64,000 nt of DNA. Origin: Drosophila miranda (Eukaryota; Arthropoda; Insecta; Diptera; Drosophilidae). A program made the translations under genes and the position numbers. Within the stretch, counting starts at the first letter, position 1; each line of letters opens with the position of its first letter. The DNA is taken from assembly GCF_003369915.1 (NCBI RefSeq), contig NC_046673.1, positions 22,807,718 to 22,871,717 on the forward strand, written 5' to 3'. Under the pieces are notes generated by a model, which worked only from the letters and a program-made list of their open reading frames with translations, was not told the origin of the DNA and made no database searches. Positions 51,111 to 63,020 of the stretch are shown one piece after another.

Positions 51111-51270
51111 GGGATCGTGGCCGCTTGAGCAGGAACCGGCGATGTTCGGGATGTGAGCTGGTGAGGTGCCTGGAGTGGACAGCCGTCAACGAGAGCAAGA
51201 CCAGACGGGGGAAGCCCCTGATAAACGATTGTGCGCATAACGGTGTAAGCAGGAACTCATCCCTGATCAC
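50836..51270 (-). pseudogene. Gene-tail copy B, inverted
   Basis: On the minus strand a frame of about 104 codons runs from 51270 to TAG 50956-50958 and contains DRIVSQQER and TWPSTTRTLTMATKG; the overlapping frame gives AIDNKDFDYGNQGRGYAGY to TAG 50963-50965. The poly(A) signal AATAAA is at 50841-50836. It is nearly identical to copy A over its last 80 bases and UTR, but between DRIVSQQ and the end it has different sequence (AGCAATCCTAAC repeats). An acceptor-like TTGCAG lies at about 51287 on this strand. Which frame was ancestral cannot be decided from these copies. Confidence 0.55.
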
Positions 51271-51301
51271 TGGAGGGGGCGACCTGCAAGATTCGAGATA
51301 C
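51164..51301 (+). CDS. Possible exon spliced to gene-tail copy C
   Basis: On the plus strand a frame reads CLEWTAVNESKTRRGKPL and on to LITGGGDLQDSRY, ending at a GTAAGT donor (intron 51302-51357). It joins in phase 0 to copy C. It overlaps copy B on the opposite strand, so at most one of the two readings is the ancestral coding sense here. No family recognised. Confidence 0.3.
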
Positions 51302-51357
51302 GTAAGTGAATCAGTATATAATTATGAACATATGTAAAAATATTTCTTCCTTCACAG

Positions 51358-51672
51358 AGGAATTATGTACCCTACTCTTTTGCCACAAACCGAGTCGTAT
51401 CCGATTTCCCCCCGCCATACGGAGTACTATCCAAGCATTACCTAGGCGTATTCGACACAGACCGAAACCTATCCCCACCAGACAGAATCGTATCCCAGCA
51501 GGACAGAAGCGACATGGCCATCGACAATAAGGACTTTGACTATGGCAATCAAGCGATTGGCTACGCGAGCTACCAGATTCTAGATAGATATCGCTGTTAT
51601 TAGGTTTAAGATAGATACAAATGTTTTCCCCTTGCTCATTTATATATACAAATCTTAGTTTTGATGAATAAA
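51358..51672 (+). CDS. Gene-tail copy C, last exon open in one frame
   Basis: After a TTCACAG acceptor the phase-0 frame is open for 81 codons, starting RNYVPYSFATNRVVSDFPPP, through DRIVSQQ and AIDNKDFDYGNQ in the same frame, to TAG at 51601-51603. AATAAA follows at 51667-51672. The exon start is homologous to copy A: both have exactly 18 codons from the acceptor to the shared P-P-x-G-V-L block. C is the only copy in which both conserved blocks are in one frame, so it may be the least damaged; it has lost the stop that A and B have after GYASY/GYAGY. Protein family unknown; no signal or membrane segment. Confidence 0.4.
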
Positions 51673-51763
51673 ATTATTGCAAAATGATTCATGTAAAGAC
51701 TCGGAGATATATGACTGGCTTGGGTTGTTTGAGCTCTTACCACAGGATCAAGGATAGCACATA

Positions 51764-54700
51764 CCGATCTGGCCCAATTTGTCAGAGATATAGCCTTGCG
51801 AAGATTCGGATATTCATATCCTTAAGATACTGGGTTTTTCTGTTCGCTATATCTCTGCAATACGGCAGCCGATCGGGGCGTGGCATGCCGTTTCGTGATC
51901 GGCAGAGTCCTGCCAATCGACTGCCATCAGAAAGAAGGACATTCACTTTTTCACGATTTTCGCAAACAATCATGATGTAACCATCATTAAATTCTCAAAA
52001 AATCGGCCTCATTTTCGAAGTCGAGATTTTGATGCCGATCGACAGTCTGGATCCTCGCGATCCTGGGACAGTTTTTCCCTCACAGATCTGGGCCAATTTG
52101 TCAGAGATATAGCCTTTTGTATACTCGGATATTCATATCTTTAAGATACTGGGTTTTTGTGTACGCTATATCTCTGCAATACGGCAGCCGATCGGGGCGT
52201 GGCATGCCGTTTCGTGATCGGCAGAGTCCTGCCAATCGACTGCCATCAGAAAAAAGGACATTCACTTATTCACGATTTTCGCAAAAAATCATGATGTAAC
52301 CATCATTAAATTTTCAAAAAATCGGCCTCATTTTCGAAGTCAAGATTTTGATGCCGATCGACAGTCTGGATCCTCGCGATCCTGGGACAGTTTGTCCTTC
52401 GCCGATCTGGCCCAATTTGTCAGAGATATAGCCTTTTGAATACTCGGATATTCATATCTTTAAGATACTGGGTTTTTGTTTACGCTATATCTCTGCAATA
52501 CGGCAGCCGATCGGGGCGTGGCATGCCGTTTCGTGATCGGCAGAGTCCTGCCAATCGACTGCCATCGGAAAAAAGGACATTCACTTATTCACGATTTTCG
52601 CAAAAAATCATGATGTAACCATCATTAAATTCTCAAAAAATCGGCCTCATTTTCGAAGTCGAGATTTTGATGCCGATCGACAGTCTGGATCCTCGCGATC
52701 CTGGGACAGTTTGTCCCTCACAGATCTGGCCAAATTTGTCAGAGATATAGCCTTTTGAATACTCGGATATTCATATCTTTAAGATACTGGGTTTTTGTGT
52801 ACGCTATATCTCTGCAATACGGCAGCCGATCGGGGCGTGGCATGCCGTTTCGTGATCGGCAGAGTCCTGCCAATCGACTGCCATCGGAAAAAAGGACATT
52901 CACTTATTCACGATTTTCGCAAAAAATCATGATGTAACCATCATTAAATTCTCAAAAAATCGGCCTCATTTTCGAAGTCGAGATTTTGATGCCGATCGAC
53001 AGTCTGGATCCTCGCGATCCTGGGACAGTTTGTCCCTCACAGATCTGGCCAAATTTGTCAGAGATATAGCCTTTTGAATACTCGGATATTCATATCTTTA
53101 AGATACTGGGTTTTTGTGTACGCTATATCTCTGCAATACGGCAGCCGATCGGGGCGTGGCATGCCGTTTCGTGATCGGCAGAGTCCTGCCAATCGACTGC
53201 CATCGGAAAAAAGGACATTCACTTATTCACGATTTTCGCAAAAAATCATGATGTAACCATCATTAAATTCTCAAAAAATCGGCCTCATTTTCGAAGTCGA
53301 GATTTTGATGCCGATCGACAGTCTGGATCCTCGCGATCCTGGGACAGTTTGTCCCTCACAGATCTGGCCAAATTTGTCAGAGATATAGCCTTTTGAATAC
53401 TCGGATATTCATATCTTTAAGATACTGGGTTTTTGTGTACGCTATATCTCTGCAATACGGCAGCCGATCGGGGCGTGGCATGCCGTTTCGTGATCGGCAG
53501 AGTCCTGCCAATCGACTGCCATCAGAAAAAAGGACATCCACTTATTCACGATTTTCGCAAAAAATCATGATGTAACCATCATTAAATTTTAAAAAAATCG
53601 GCCTCATTTTCGAAGTCGAGATTTTGATGCCGATCGACTGCCATCAGAAAAAAGGACATTCACTAATTCACGATTTTCGCAAAAAATCATGATGTAACCA
53701 TCAATAAATTTTCAAAAAATCGGCCTCATTTTCGAAGTCAAGATTTTGATGCCGATCGACAGTCTGGATCCTCGCGATCCTGGGACAGTTTGTCCTTCGC
53801 CGATCTGGCCCAATTTGTCAGAGATATAGCCTTTTGAATACTCGGATATTCATATCTTTAAGATACTGGGTTTTTGTGTACGCTATATCTCTGCAATACG
53901 GCAGCCGATCGGGGCGTGGCATGCCGTTTCGTGATCGGCAGAGTCCTGCCAATCAACTGCCATCAGAAAAAAGGACATCCACTTTTTCACGATTTTCGCA
54001 AAAAATCATGATGTAACCATCAATAAATTTTCAAAAAATCGGCCTCATTTTCGAAGTCAAGATTTTGATGCCGATCGACAGTCTGGATCCTCGCGATCCT
54101 GGGACAGTTTGTCCTTCGCCGATCTGGCCCAATTTGTCAGAGATATAGCCTTTTGAATACTCGGATATTCATATCTTTAAGATACTGGGTTTTTGTGTAC
54201 GCTATATCTCTGCAATACGGCAGCCGATCGGGGCGTGGCATGCCGTTTCGTGATCGGCAGAGTCCTGCCAATCAACTGCCATCAGAAAAAAGGACATCCA
54301 CTTTTTCACGATTTTCGCAAAAAATCATGATGTAACCATCATTAAATTTTCAAAAAATCGGCCTCATTTTCGAAGTCAAGATTTTGATGCCGATCGACAG
54401 TCTGGATCCTCGCGATCCTGGGACAGTTTGTCCTTCGCCGATCTGGCCCAATTTGTCAGAGATATAGCCTTTTGAATACTCGGATATTCATATCTTTAAG
54501 ATACTGGGTTTTTGTGTACGCTATATCTCTGCAATACGGCAGCCGATCGGGGCGTGGCATGCCGTTTCGTGATCGGCAGAGTCCTGCCAATCAACTGCCA
54601 TCAGAAAAAAGGACATCCACTTTTTCACGATTTTCGCAAAAAATCATGATGTAACCATCATTAAATTTTCAAAAAATCGGCCTCATTTTCGAAGTCAAGA

Positions 54701-57070
54701 TTTTGATGCCGATCGACAGTCTGGATCCTCGCGATCCTGGGACAGTTTGTCCTTCGCCGATCTGGCCCAATTTGTCAGAGATATAGCCTTTTGAATACTC
54801 GGATATTCATATCTTTAAGATACTGGGTTTTTGTGTACGCTATATCTCTGCAATACGGCAGCCGATCGGGGCGTGGCATGCCGTTTCGTGATCGGCAGAG
54901 TCCTGCCAATCGACTGCCATCAGAAAGAAGGACATTTACTTTTTCACGATTTTCGCAAACAATCATGATGTAACCATCATTAAATTCTCAAAAAATCGGC
55001 CTCATTTTCGAAGTCGAGATTTTGATGCCGATCGACAGTCTGGATCCTCGCGATCCTGGGACAGTTTTTCCCTCACAGATCTGGGCCAATTTGTCAGAGA
55101 TATAGCCTTTTGTATACTCGGATATTCATATCTTTAAGATACTGGGTTTTTGTGTACGCTATATCTCTGCAATACGGCAGCCGATCGGGGCGTGGCATGC
55201 CGTTTCGTGATCGGCAGAGTCCTGCCAATCGACTGCCATCAGAAAAAAGGACATTCACTTATTCACGATTTTCGCAAAAAATCATGATGTAACCATCATT
55301 AAATTTTCAAAAAATCGGCCTCATTTTCGAAGTCAAGATTTTGATGCCGATCGACAGTCTGGATCCTCGCGATCGTGGCGTGGCATGCCGTTTCGTGATC
55401 GGCAGAGTCCTGCCAATCGACTGCCATCAGAAAGAAGGACATTCACTTATTCACGATTTTCGCAAACAATCATGATGTAACCATCATTAAATTCTCAAAA
55501 AATCGGCCTCATTTTCGAAGTCGAGATTTTGATGCCGATCGACAGTCTGGATCCTCGCGATCCTGGGACAGTTTTTCCCTCACAGATCTGGGCCAATTTG
55601 TCAGAGATATAGCCTTTTGTATACTCGGATATTCATATCTTTAAGATACTGGGTTTTTGTGTACGCTATATCTCTGCACTACGGCAGCCGATCGGGGCGT
55701 GGCATGCCGTTTCGTGATCGGCAGAGTCCTGCCAATCGACTGCCATCAGAAAAAAGGACATTCACTTATTCACGATTTTCGCAAAAAATCATGATGTAAC
55801 CATCATTAAATTTTCAAAAAATCGGCCTCATTTTCGAAGTCAAGATTTTGATGCCGATCGACAGTCTGGATCCTCGCGATCCTGGGACAGTTTGTCCTTC
55901 GCCGATCTGGCCCAATTTGTCAGAGATATAGCCTTTTGAATACTCGGATATTCATATCTTTAAGATACTGGGTTTTTGTGTACGCTATATCTCTGCAATA
56001 CGGCAGCCGATCGGGGCGTGGCATGCCGTTTCGTGATCGGCAGAGTCCTGCCAATCGACTGCCATCAAAAAATCGGCCTCATTTTCGAAGTCGAGATTTT
56101 GATGCCGATCGACGGTCTGGATCCTCGCGGTCCTGGGACAGTTTTTCCCTCACCGATCTGGCCCAATTTGTCAGAGATATAGCCTTTTGAATACTCGGAT
56201 ATTCATATCTTTAAGATACTGGGTTTTTGTGTACGGTATATCTCTGCAATACGGCAGCCGATCGGGGCGTGGCATGCCGTTTCGTGATCGGCAGAGTCCT
56301 GCCAATCGACTGCCATCAGAAAAAAGGACATTCACTTATTCACGATTTTCGCAAAAAATCATGATGTAAATTTTCAAAAAATCGGCCTCATTTTCGAAGT
56401 CAAGATTTTGATGCCGATCGACAGTCTGGATCCTCGCGATCCTGGGACAGTTGGTCCCTCGCCAATCTGGCCCAATTTGTCAGAGATATAGCCTTTTGAA
56501 TACTCGGATATTCATATCTTTAAGATACTGGGTTTTTGTGTACGCTATATCTCTGCAATACGGCAGCCGATCGGGGCGTGGCATGCCGTTTCGTGATCGG
56601 CAGAGTCCTGCCAATCGACTGCCATCAAAAAATCGGCCTCATTTTCGAAGTCGAGATTTTGATGCCGATCGACGGTCTGGATCCTCGCGGTCCTGGGACA
56701 GTTTTTCCCTCACCTATCTGGCCCAATTTGTCAGAGATATAGCCTTTTGAATACTCGGATATTCATATCTTTAAGATACTGGGTTTTTGTGTACGGTATA
56801 TCTCTGCAATACGGCAGCCGATCGGGGCGTGGCATGCCGTTTCGTGATCGGCAGAGTCCTGCCAATCGACTGCCATCAGAAAAAAGGACATTCACTTTTT
56901 CACGATTTTTGCAAAACATTATGATGTAATAACCATCATTAAACTTTCAAAAAATCGGCCTCATTTTCGAAGTCGAGATTTTGATGCCGATCGACGGTCT
57001 GGATCCTCCCGATCCTGGGACAGTTTGTCCTTCGCCGATCTGGCCCAATTTGTCAGAGATATAGCCTTCC
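51764..57070 (+). repeat. 319-bp satellite array, 16 recognisable units
   Basis: Head-to-tail array. The landmark GATATTCATATC(T/C)TTAAGATACTGGG recurs with exact 319-base spacing at about 52126, 52445, 52764, 53083 and 53402, and again at 53843-54800. Irregular steps are 441 (53402-53843, an extra partial unit), 507 (55119-55626) and about 250 (three internally deleted units after 55945). Monomers are highly similar, with variants such as GAAAGAAGG against GAAAAAAGG and GTTTTTCCCTCACAG against GTTTGTCCTTCGCCG that recur in blocks. Each unit includes CCGATCGGGGCGTGGCATGC and GGATCCTCGCGATCC. The array begins and ends at nearly the same point of the monomer (CCGATCTGGCCCAATTTGTC... and ...GAGATATAGCC). 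A 60-codon open frame in each unit is a by-product. It is X-satellite-like in size but not recognised as a named family. Confidence 0.97.
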
Positions 57071-57084
57071 GAATATTTGAATGC

Positions 57085-57205
57085 CGGAAGAAAATACCGA
57101 TTTATGTGAGAGTTCTCCGAAGGTGGCTTTGGACATCGACGTACGCTTGGAAGACCAGCTATACCATGAGTTTAATCAGCCAAGAGCTTTGCGAAAACGA
57201 TAGAA
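57085..57205 (+). pseudogene. Broken fragment of the gene at 38629-39024
   Basis: Directly after the satellite, the plus strand reads TDLCESSPKVALDIDVRLED, clearly matching ADLRECSPKVSLDIDVHPGE of the 38.6-kb gene. At the DNA level GTTCTCCGAA and TGGACATCGACGTAC are exact. The frame ends at TAG soon after (NQPRALRKR*), and neither end of the gene is present. A longer overlapping frame (57025-57291) is in another register and is not the ancestral one. Confidence 0.8.
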
Positions 57206-57294
57206 AATTGATTGGAAATCTCTTTAACGTTAAGAAGGACGGACTTCCGACTTCATCAGTTACATGTGCTTATGGTAAATATATTCATTAGACA

Positions 57295-60200
57295 GCTACA
57301 GAGCAAGCATCTTTCGGAACATATATACGTACATTCCAATTGGGATGACTTTTCAGGTGAGGCCTGATCATCTTGCATTGCATTTTATTTTCTTTTATTT
57401 TATTTATTTATATGGCATTTGGCGTTCTCCATTTTTTTGTTGCACATTTTAATTAAATGGAAATTTCCGCTGTCTTGAGCACGTTTTCTCATCAACGGCA
57501 TTAAATGCTATGCAGAATTTTAATTAGGCCCGCGGCACACACCCATAGCCACCCACACAGGGTGTGGCACGGTACGCCAGGCCATGCCAGTGTATATGCA
57601 ACAGGATTTGTAGCACGATTGCAACTTAGGATGCCAGTGGCGGCGGGGCAGCGGCAGCGGCAGCGGCAGGAGTAGAAGTTGGAGTTGCAGCATCACATAC
57701 AAGCAGACACTTTGAGATTCGGCTTACTGCATGTGGAGCGTGTCCCGTGCTTCGTGCTCCACGCAGAGGAGGATTAAGCCCTGTTTACACTACCGAATGC
57801 AAAATGTTAAATAATGATACGCTGAAGTGGGGCAGTGAGAGGGAGGAGAGAGAGAGAGACAGGGGTAGGCGGAGCGGAACAGTCGCTTGGAAAAGTATGT
57901 GGCCGATCGGAGCCGCCATATGCCATGCCACCAACGAATTTGAGGTTGACTCTCGACTTTCGAGTCCAAAATGCAAAGTGGGCCACTAAGCTGACGCGAC
58001 TCTCCGTCTGTCTGTCTGTCTGTCCGTCAGTCTGTATGTCTATTTGCCCAAGGAGACACCCCCCGCCCGTGGGAGACACTGTCGAATCTAGCTTACTTGT
58101 GCCACTCACAGTGGCAGTGGCAGTTGCAACAATAAGTAGTTGGGTAAGTACGGTAAGTAAGTTGTTTAATTAAAACAAAGTTTAATTGGCAAAATTTCCA
58201 CTTTCCACTTGCCTTGTGGAGTGCGGAGTGTGGAGTGTGGAGTGTGTGCTCTGCTCAAGACAATATCATCATCCTGCCATCCTGCTGTCAGGATACAGAT
58301 AGTGCCTCTCAATTGGGTAAATGGTGCTGCGACCACAAGTGGAGTTTCTGTCATCATCATCATCATCATCATCATCAGCATCAACATCAACGGACGATGT
58401 CAAAAGTGTCTGTCTTGGGTAGGACTTCAGCTTAATTGCAGAACATGAACATGACACATCACTTGATGTCCATTCGAAGGGAGTCGCCTCCCGGTCGTAC
58501 CTACGCTAACAGGACTCTAACAGTTGTAAATATGTCGCACTAATTGAAAATAATCAAATGGCTCCACAGCTCATCCAAGTTAATTGGCTGACATTCGTCC
58601 AGGTACAGTCGCTTCTGGTACAAGCTGCAACACGACGACGACAGACAGAAAGAGTCTTTCAATGGCAGACTTTCAATAGGCTATAACATTTCAGAAGGGT
58701 TAGGGTTTAGGTTCCCAACAAAACAAGAGGCGAACAGTAGTCGATGGAAGGCACAGATGATTGTTGCAAACTCGCATTGGATCTCTTTTTGGATGGATAC
58801 CACAAATATGCCGCTCATATTTCTTCATTTAATACCTCGGCAAAAACAAACCAATAACAAATAGCCATCGCACCTGGAATCACAGCCGCATAGCTGCCAT
58901 ATGGAAAGCTATGCCACAACAAAATGGTGCGGCAAAGGCAAAAAAGTGCGAAACATATTTCTCACATGAACACCACAAAACTATTGAAAATTACTATAAA
59001 CAGCATCGCCCAAAACGTAAGGACAAAGGACAGACGGACACCATGGATGGCCAGGGAACAGCCAAAGCCAACAAAAAATATTTTTTATGATATAAGTACG
59101 GGTATATCCACGGCATTGCTGACCAATACCAATACCAAAACTACCGCACGACACGACACGATTCGATTCGATTCGATTTATGGGCGTCGATTTGTGGGCA
59201 GTTCTTTATGTACATCCGTATGTACGGACATATGTGTGTATATATTCCCGCAATATGTGTACACACCCGTATATATTGTTCTGGTTGTTGGCAACACAGC
59301 ACACAGCACACAACACACAAAATCAAAATCAAACAAAAAAAAAAGAGAAAGGAAAAGCTGAGCGAAAAGTTTTTCCATTAAATCAATGAAGCGCGCAAAA
59401 TATTCGCACCAAAGCAGAGGCGACGCGACGAAAAGGAGTCGGGAATTGGCCAACTTTTGATTTGCAAGGATTTGCCCGCGGCGGCTGCACAGCATCTCCT
59501 TCAGATAAACGTGCACCCAGCCAAAGGGAATGTGCCATAAAAGACCCATTGGAGTCACTTTATTTTAACATCAATTGTGGAATACCGATATGCCGCTGAA
59601 ATGTATAAGATCTCTCCTCCCATTTGTCGTTGCACTAGGACTAAAGATATCATCGGAGAGTACCTGAATTATCCTTGCCAACAAATAGTTTTTGCCTGTC
59701 CAATATCCCTTGGATTCGAATTCATTTTGTAGTCATCCGAACTTTGGAGGCGGGGCCTTGGACTATCACCTTTCACCTCCTATCACCCACCATCAGCCAC
59801 CGCATTTCAAGTGTCATTCCGTTTGTTATACACACATATTTTTATGCCTGATGACAGCTCAATTTTTTGCCATAGTTTTGGTACTTTTTTCTCCCGTGCC
59901 AAACAGAAAATGCACAAAAGTTGCAAAACAAAAAACTCCCTCCTCGGCCTCGGGTCAACAAAAAATAGAACAAAAAGCCAATTTCGGCCTGACCAAAGCA
60001 GAGTGGTCGAGTGGAGCCGCAGGGAGCCAGCGGCAGGACATATGTCTGTACAAATGTACGAGTGCACTGAAAATGGCGACGCGCGGACAATAAATGGCCA
60101 CATGACAAAACATACGTTCCGTGTACAAATTTATGTCATAAATTTCTTTTTGAAGGCCCCTCGGACATTCGTTTGTGGCGCCGAGGTAAGGAATAGAACA

Positions 60201-60900
60201 TATTCCAGGAAGTGTGGGAGCTGCAGGAGTACACTATTGTATCATTTGTCCAATGGATCAGACGGTACCATTTCCGTTTCTTTACCTAAATGTGATTTTT
60301 TTTTTTTTTTTGAGCAGTTGCCCACACTTAGAGACACTTTAAACTTCCAGTCGATGCGATGGTCACCACTTGGATAATCATTGAATAAATGTTGCACAAG
60401 GTTCTTTAACCTTTTCTGTCTGCTTTCTGTCATCTCAACAAACCTCCAAAGAGACTGTCGGCAGGTGGCATGCTCAGCGGGTATGTACACTGTACACTTA
60501 GTTCCCAGTGCTGGCGAAATAGCTTCGGCATCTGCAGATCAAGAGATCAAACCATGCGTTCAGTGTGGCTCTGCATTCGGAAAAACTGTTCCCAATGAAT
60601 GTTAGTTGAAAGACGATGTTATTATGGCGTGGCTTAAGTAGACCTGGGTGTAATCACAAGCAACACGACAGCCCTTTAGATGGATGGCGACAATCAAGTG
60701 GGCGATGCAATGGCTGTGCAGGGCTCAGTATTTTCCAATCCCACTTGTACCAATCAAGAATAATTCTGAAATAAACGCCCACATGTACTGAATAAATTGT
60801 TGTATGATTGGTACTTTGTAGGAGGTCCGGGTACTTACATGCGAGGGGGTCCCATTCGATGACACAGCAAAACAGAAAAAAGAGAAAAGAAAACCAAGCT
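57295..60900. other. Gene-poor interval between satellite and terminal gene
   Basis: No gene supported. It contains GGCAGC repeats (57647-57668), a GAGAGA tract (about 57837-57861), CTGT repeats (58006-58025), a CAT trinucleotide tract (58351-58377), an ATTCG run (about 59160-59178) and a 16-base T run (60296-60311). Confidence 0.5.
58351..58377 (+). repeat. (CAT)n microsatellite
   Basis: Nine tandem CAT/ATC triplets; encodes poly-His or, antisense, poly-Asp/Met in spurious frames. Confidence 0.9.
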
Positions 60901-60916
60901 TGAAGTTTTCTTGTCA

Positions 60917-62238
60917 TTTATTAATATTTTACTTTGTGTGTTTGATGTCGTACAATATTCATTTGGTTTTCAATTAATTACATTTATTGTATTTGTTGTA
61001 TGTTTGTTTAAATGTTACTTTTACTTTTACTGTATCTGCCTCTGCCTTGAATGCCCTACAATTGAACTAGAGAAGAGAGTGCTGCTGCTGCTTGCTGCTG
61101 CTCCTGCTGCTGGCCTTGTTTTTTTTTTTTTCTTTGGTTTCTTTTTGTAGAGCATAAGGAAAGTCTTCTTGTAATAGTATGATTTATGTTTTGGTTTTTC
61201 TCTCTTTTCGTTTTCTGCTGTTTGCTGTTTGCTGCTTGCTGTTTTCTTAAGTTCGATTTTTTGATTCTGATTTGCATTTGATGAGTATTTGCTGTTGTTG
61301 TTAGTGTTTGCTCTTAAGTTGTTCATGCATGCATACGTAGTACCTATAGTTGCTATTGTAGCTGCCTCCGATGTTGTTGCTCTTGTGTTTTGCATATAAC
61401 AATATTAAAATATTTGAAAAGGGCAAGAGCACCCCAACCCGAGCACACAGTGGCAGAGGGCCAGAGGGGCAGGGAGTACAGTTGCATGCAGCATACACAA
61501 AAGCATATTTCTGCAACTGCAACTGCAACTGCCACTGAAGCCTCCTCCTGTCCTCCTGTCTGTGTACCTTCGGTGCTGTGTTTGTGGTAGGGGAGCAACA
61601 TTTCTGGCATTTTCTTGGGTTTTGATTTAATTTCACTTAATTTACTAGAAATTCTTGAGCATTTACCTTGGCCTCTTGTCTTGTGTTCTTGTTTTGTTAT
61701 TGCATCAAGCTGTTCATTTCACTTCACTTGGCCAAGTGCCCCCTCCGCCCCCACCGCTCCGCTTCGCTCCGCTCCTCTCCACTCCGCTACGTTCTCGACT
61801 AAAGCTTAATTTGTTAGTTAACTGGAAAACAATCCGCAAACTGAAGTAACTGAACAAGAAGTATAGATACTCGTAGTACTACTACTGTTCGTGTGCCTGG
61901 AACTCTTTGAGTTCTGGCCACAATATATGCGCATATGCATACGAGCACAAAGGATTGTTGTTGGTTGTTGGTTGTTGTTGGGCGGGGCGTGGCGTGGCAG
62001 GCAGTGGGGGACCCTGCGCTTAAATTAGTTTACTTTATAGTTAATTAGTTAATATTTTTCTTCATATATATTTTTCTTTATGCTAGCTTCTCCGTTTGAT
62101 TTCCTTCTACTCTCATCTCTAGTGCTTTTCCACTTAATGCGATGCTAGACAAAAAAAAAGTAGAGAAAAAAGAACTTTCCTCATTTTCAATTCACTAAAT
62201 CTAGCTCCAAAAAAAATGTCTGGTTTTCCAATTACATT

Positions 62239-62273
<35 letters not shown>

Positions 62274-63020
62274 GTATGTATTGTATGTGTCTGTGTAGGG
62301 TGTATATTCTTACAGATAGTTCTGGGATTTGGTTTGATTTTCCGCCATCTGAAATGGTATTTACGATTATATATTTCGCACTCTAATGGCCATTTGGAGT
62401 TCGCTCTGATTCCCCATTTTATTTACATTGAAAACGTGTTTGCTGCTCCCCACTGCACTTCCATTGCCTTTGCCTTGGATTGCTCTACTTTCAATTGTCA
62501 TAACTAACCGAACGTTGAACGCATCTTCATGATTATCACTAACCTAGATTCTCTTCTCTCAATCTCTCTTTCCACTTTCTTTAGCTCTGTTTTAGCTCTA
62601 TTTTATTTGACTTTCATTTGGTTTTGGGAGGCATACATATTTTCTCTGTTTTTCTTTTAATTTCCCTTTTAATTTTCTTTTTCTTGAGATTCATTGATTC
62701 GTTTGATTCAACATCGACATCGCTCATTCTCTTATGCTAAGCCTTCTTATTCGTATGATTTCTGGATTCCAAGCTGTATCCTAAGCATTTCTTTGATTCT
62801 TTCTTGAATTGAGTTCATGGACTGAAGGTCATTCAGGGGAATGGGAAATACTCAGTGGACACCAAAGGATGTAAGGAAGAACAATAGTTTTACATGTTTT
62901 TTCGGTAAAACATTCCCGATTCGATTTATATAGCTAAATTCTTGCACTCCTTTCGTACCAGTGTACCTTCCAGACGGTACTGGAATCATTGGCTACCCTT
63001 TCAGGACTCTCTTTCAGGAT
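60917..63020 (-). other. Probable 3' UTR of the terminal membrane-protein gene
   Basis: About 2.1 kb downstream of the minus-strand stop, A-rich on the coding strand, with no coding frame of merit. It contains CAGCAG-type and (TA)n(TG)n tracts (62237-62277). AATAAA on the minus strand at 60922-60917 is a candidate end. The extent is inferred. Confidence 0.35.
62237..62277 (+). repeat. (TA)n(TG)n compound microsatellite
   Basis: TA dinucleotides run into TG dinucleotides over about 40 bases in the probable 3' UTR. Confidence 0.9.

Noticed and set aside
51381..51530. QTESYP-type repeat protein in gene-tail copies A and C
   Set aside because: The frame has stops in both copies, and the phase-0 frame set by the homologous acceptor conflicts with it; kept only as part of the frame-conflict finding.
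52117..56929. A 60-residue open frame (MNTRIFISLRYWVFVYAISL...) repeated in every satellite unit
   Set aside because: It follows from homogenisation of a 319-base monomer, has no initiation or splice context, and the monomer is not a multiple of three; variants do not favour silent changes.
51764..57070. CRISPR-like regular array
   Set aside because: Whole 319-base monomers are repeated with no unique spacers, in a eukaryotic genome; it is a satellite.
57025..57291. 88-codon frame after the satellite as a gene
   Set aside because: It crosses from satellite into the gene fragment in the wrong register; the homologous frame is the one giving SPKVALDIDV.
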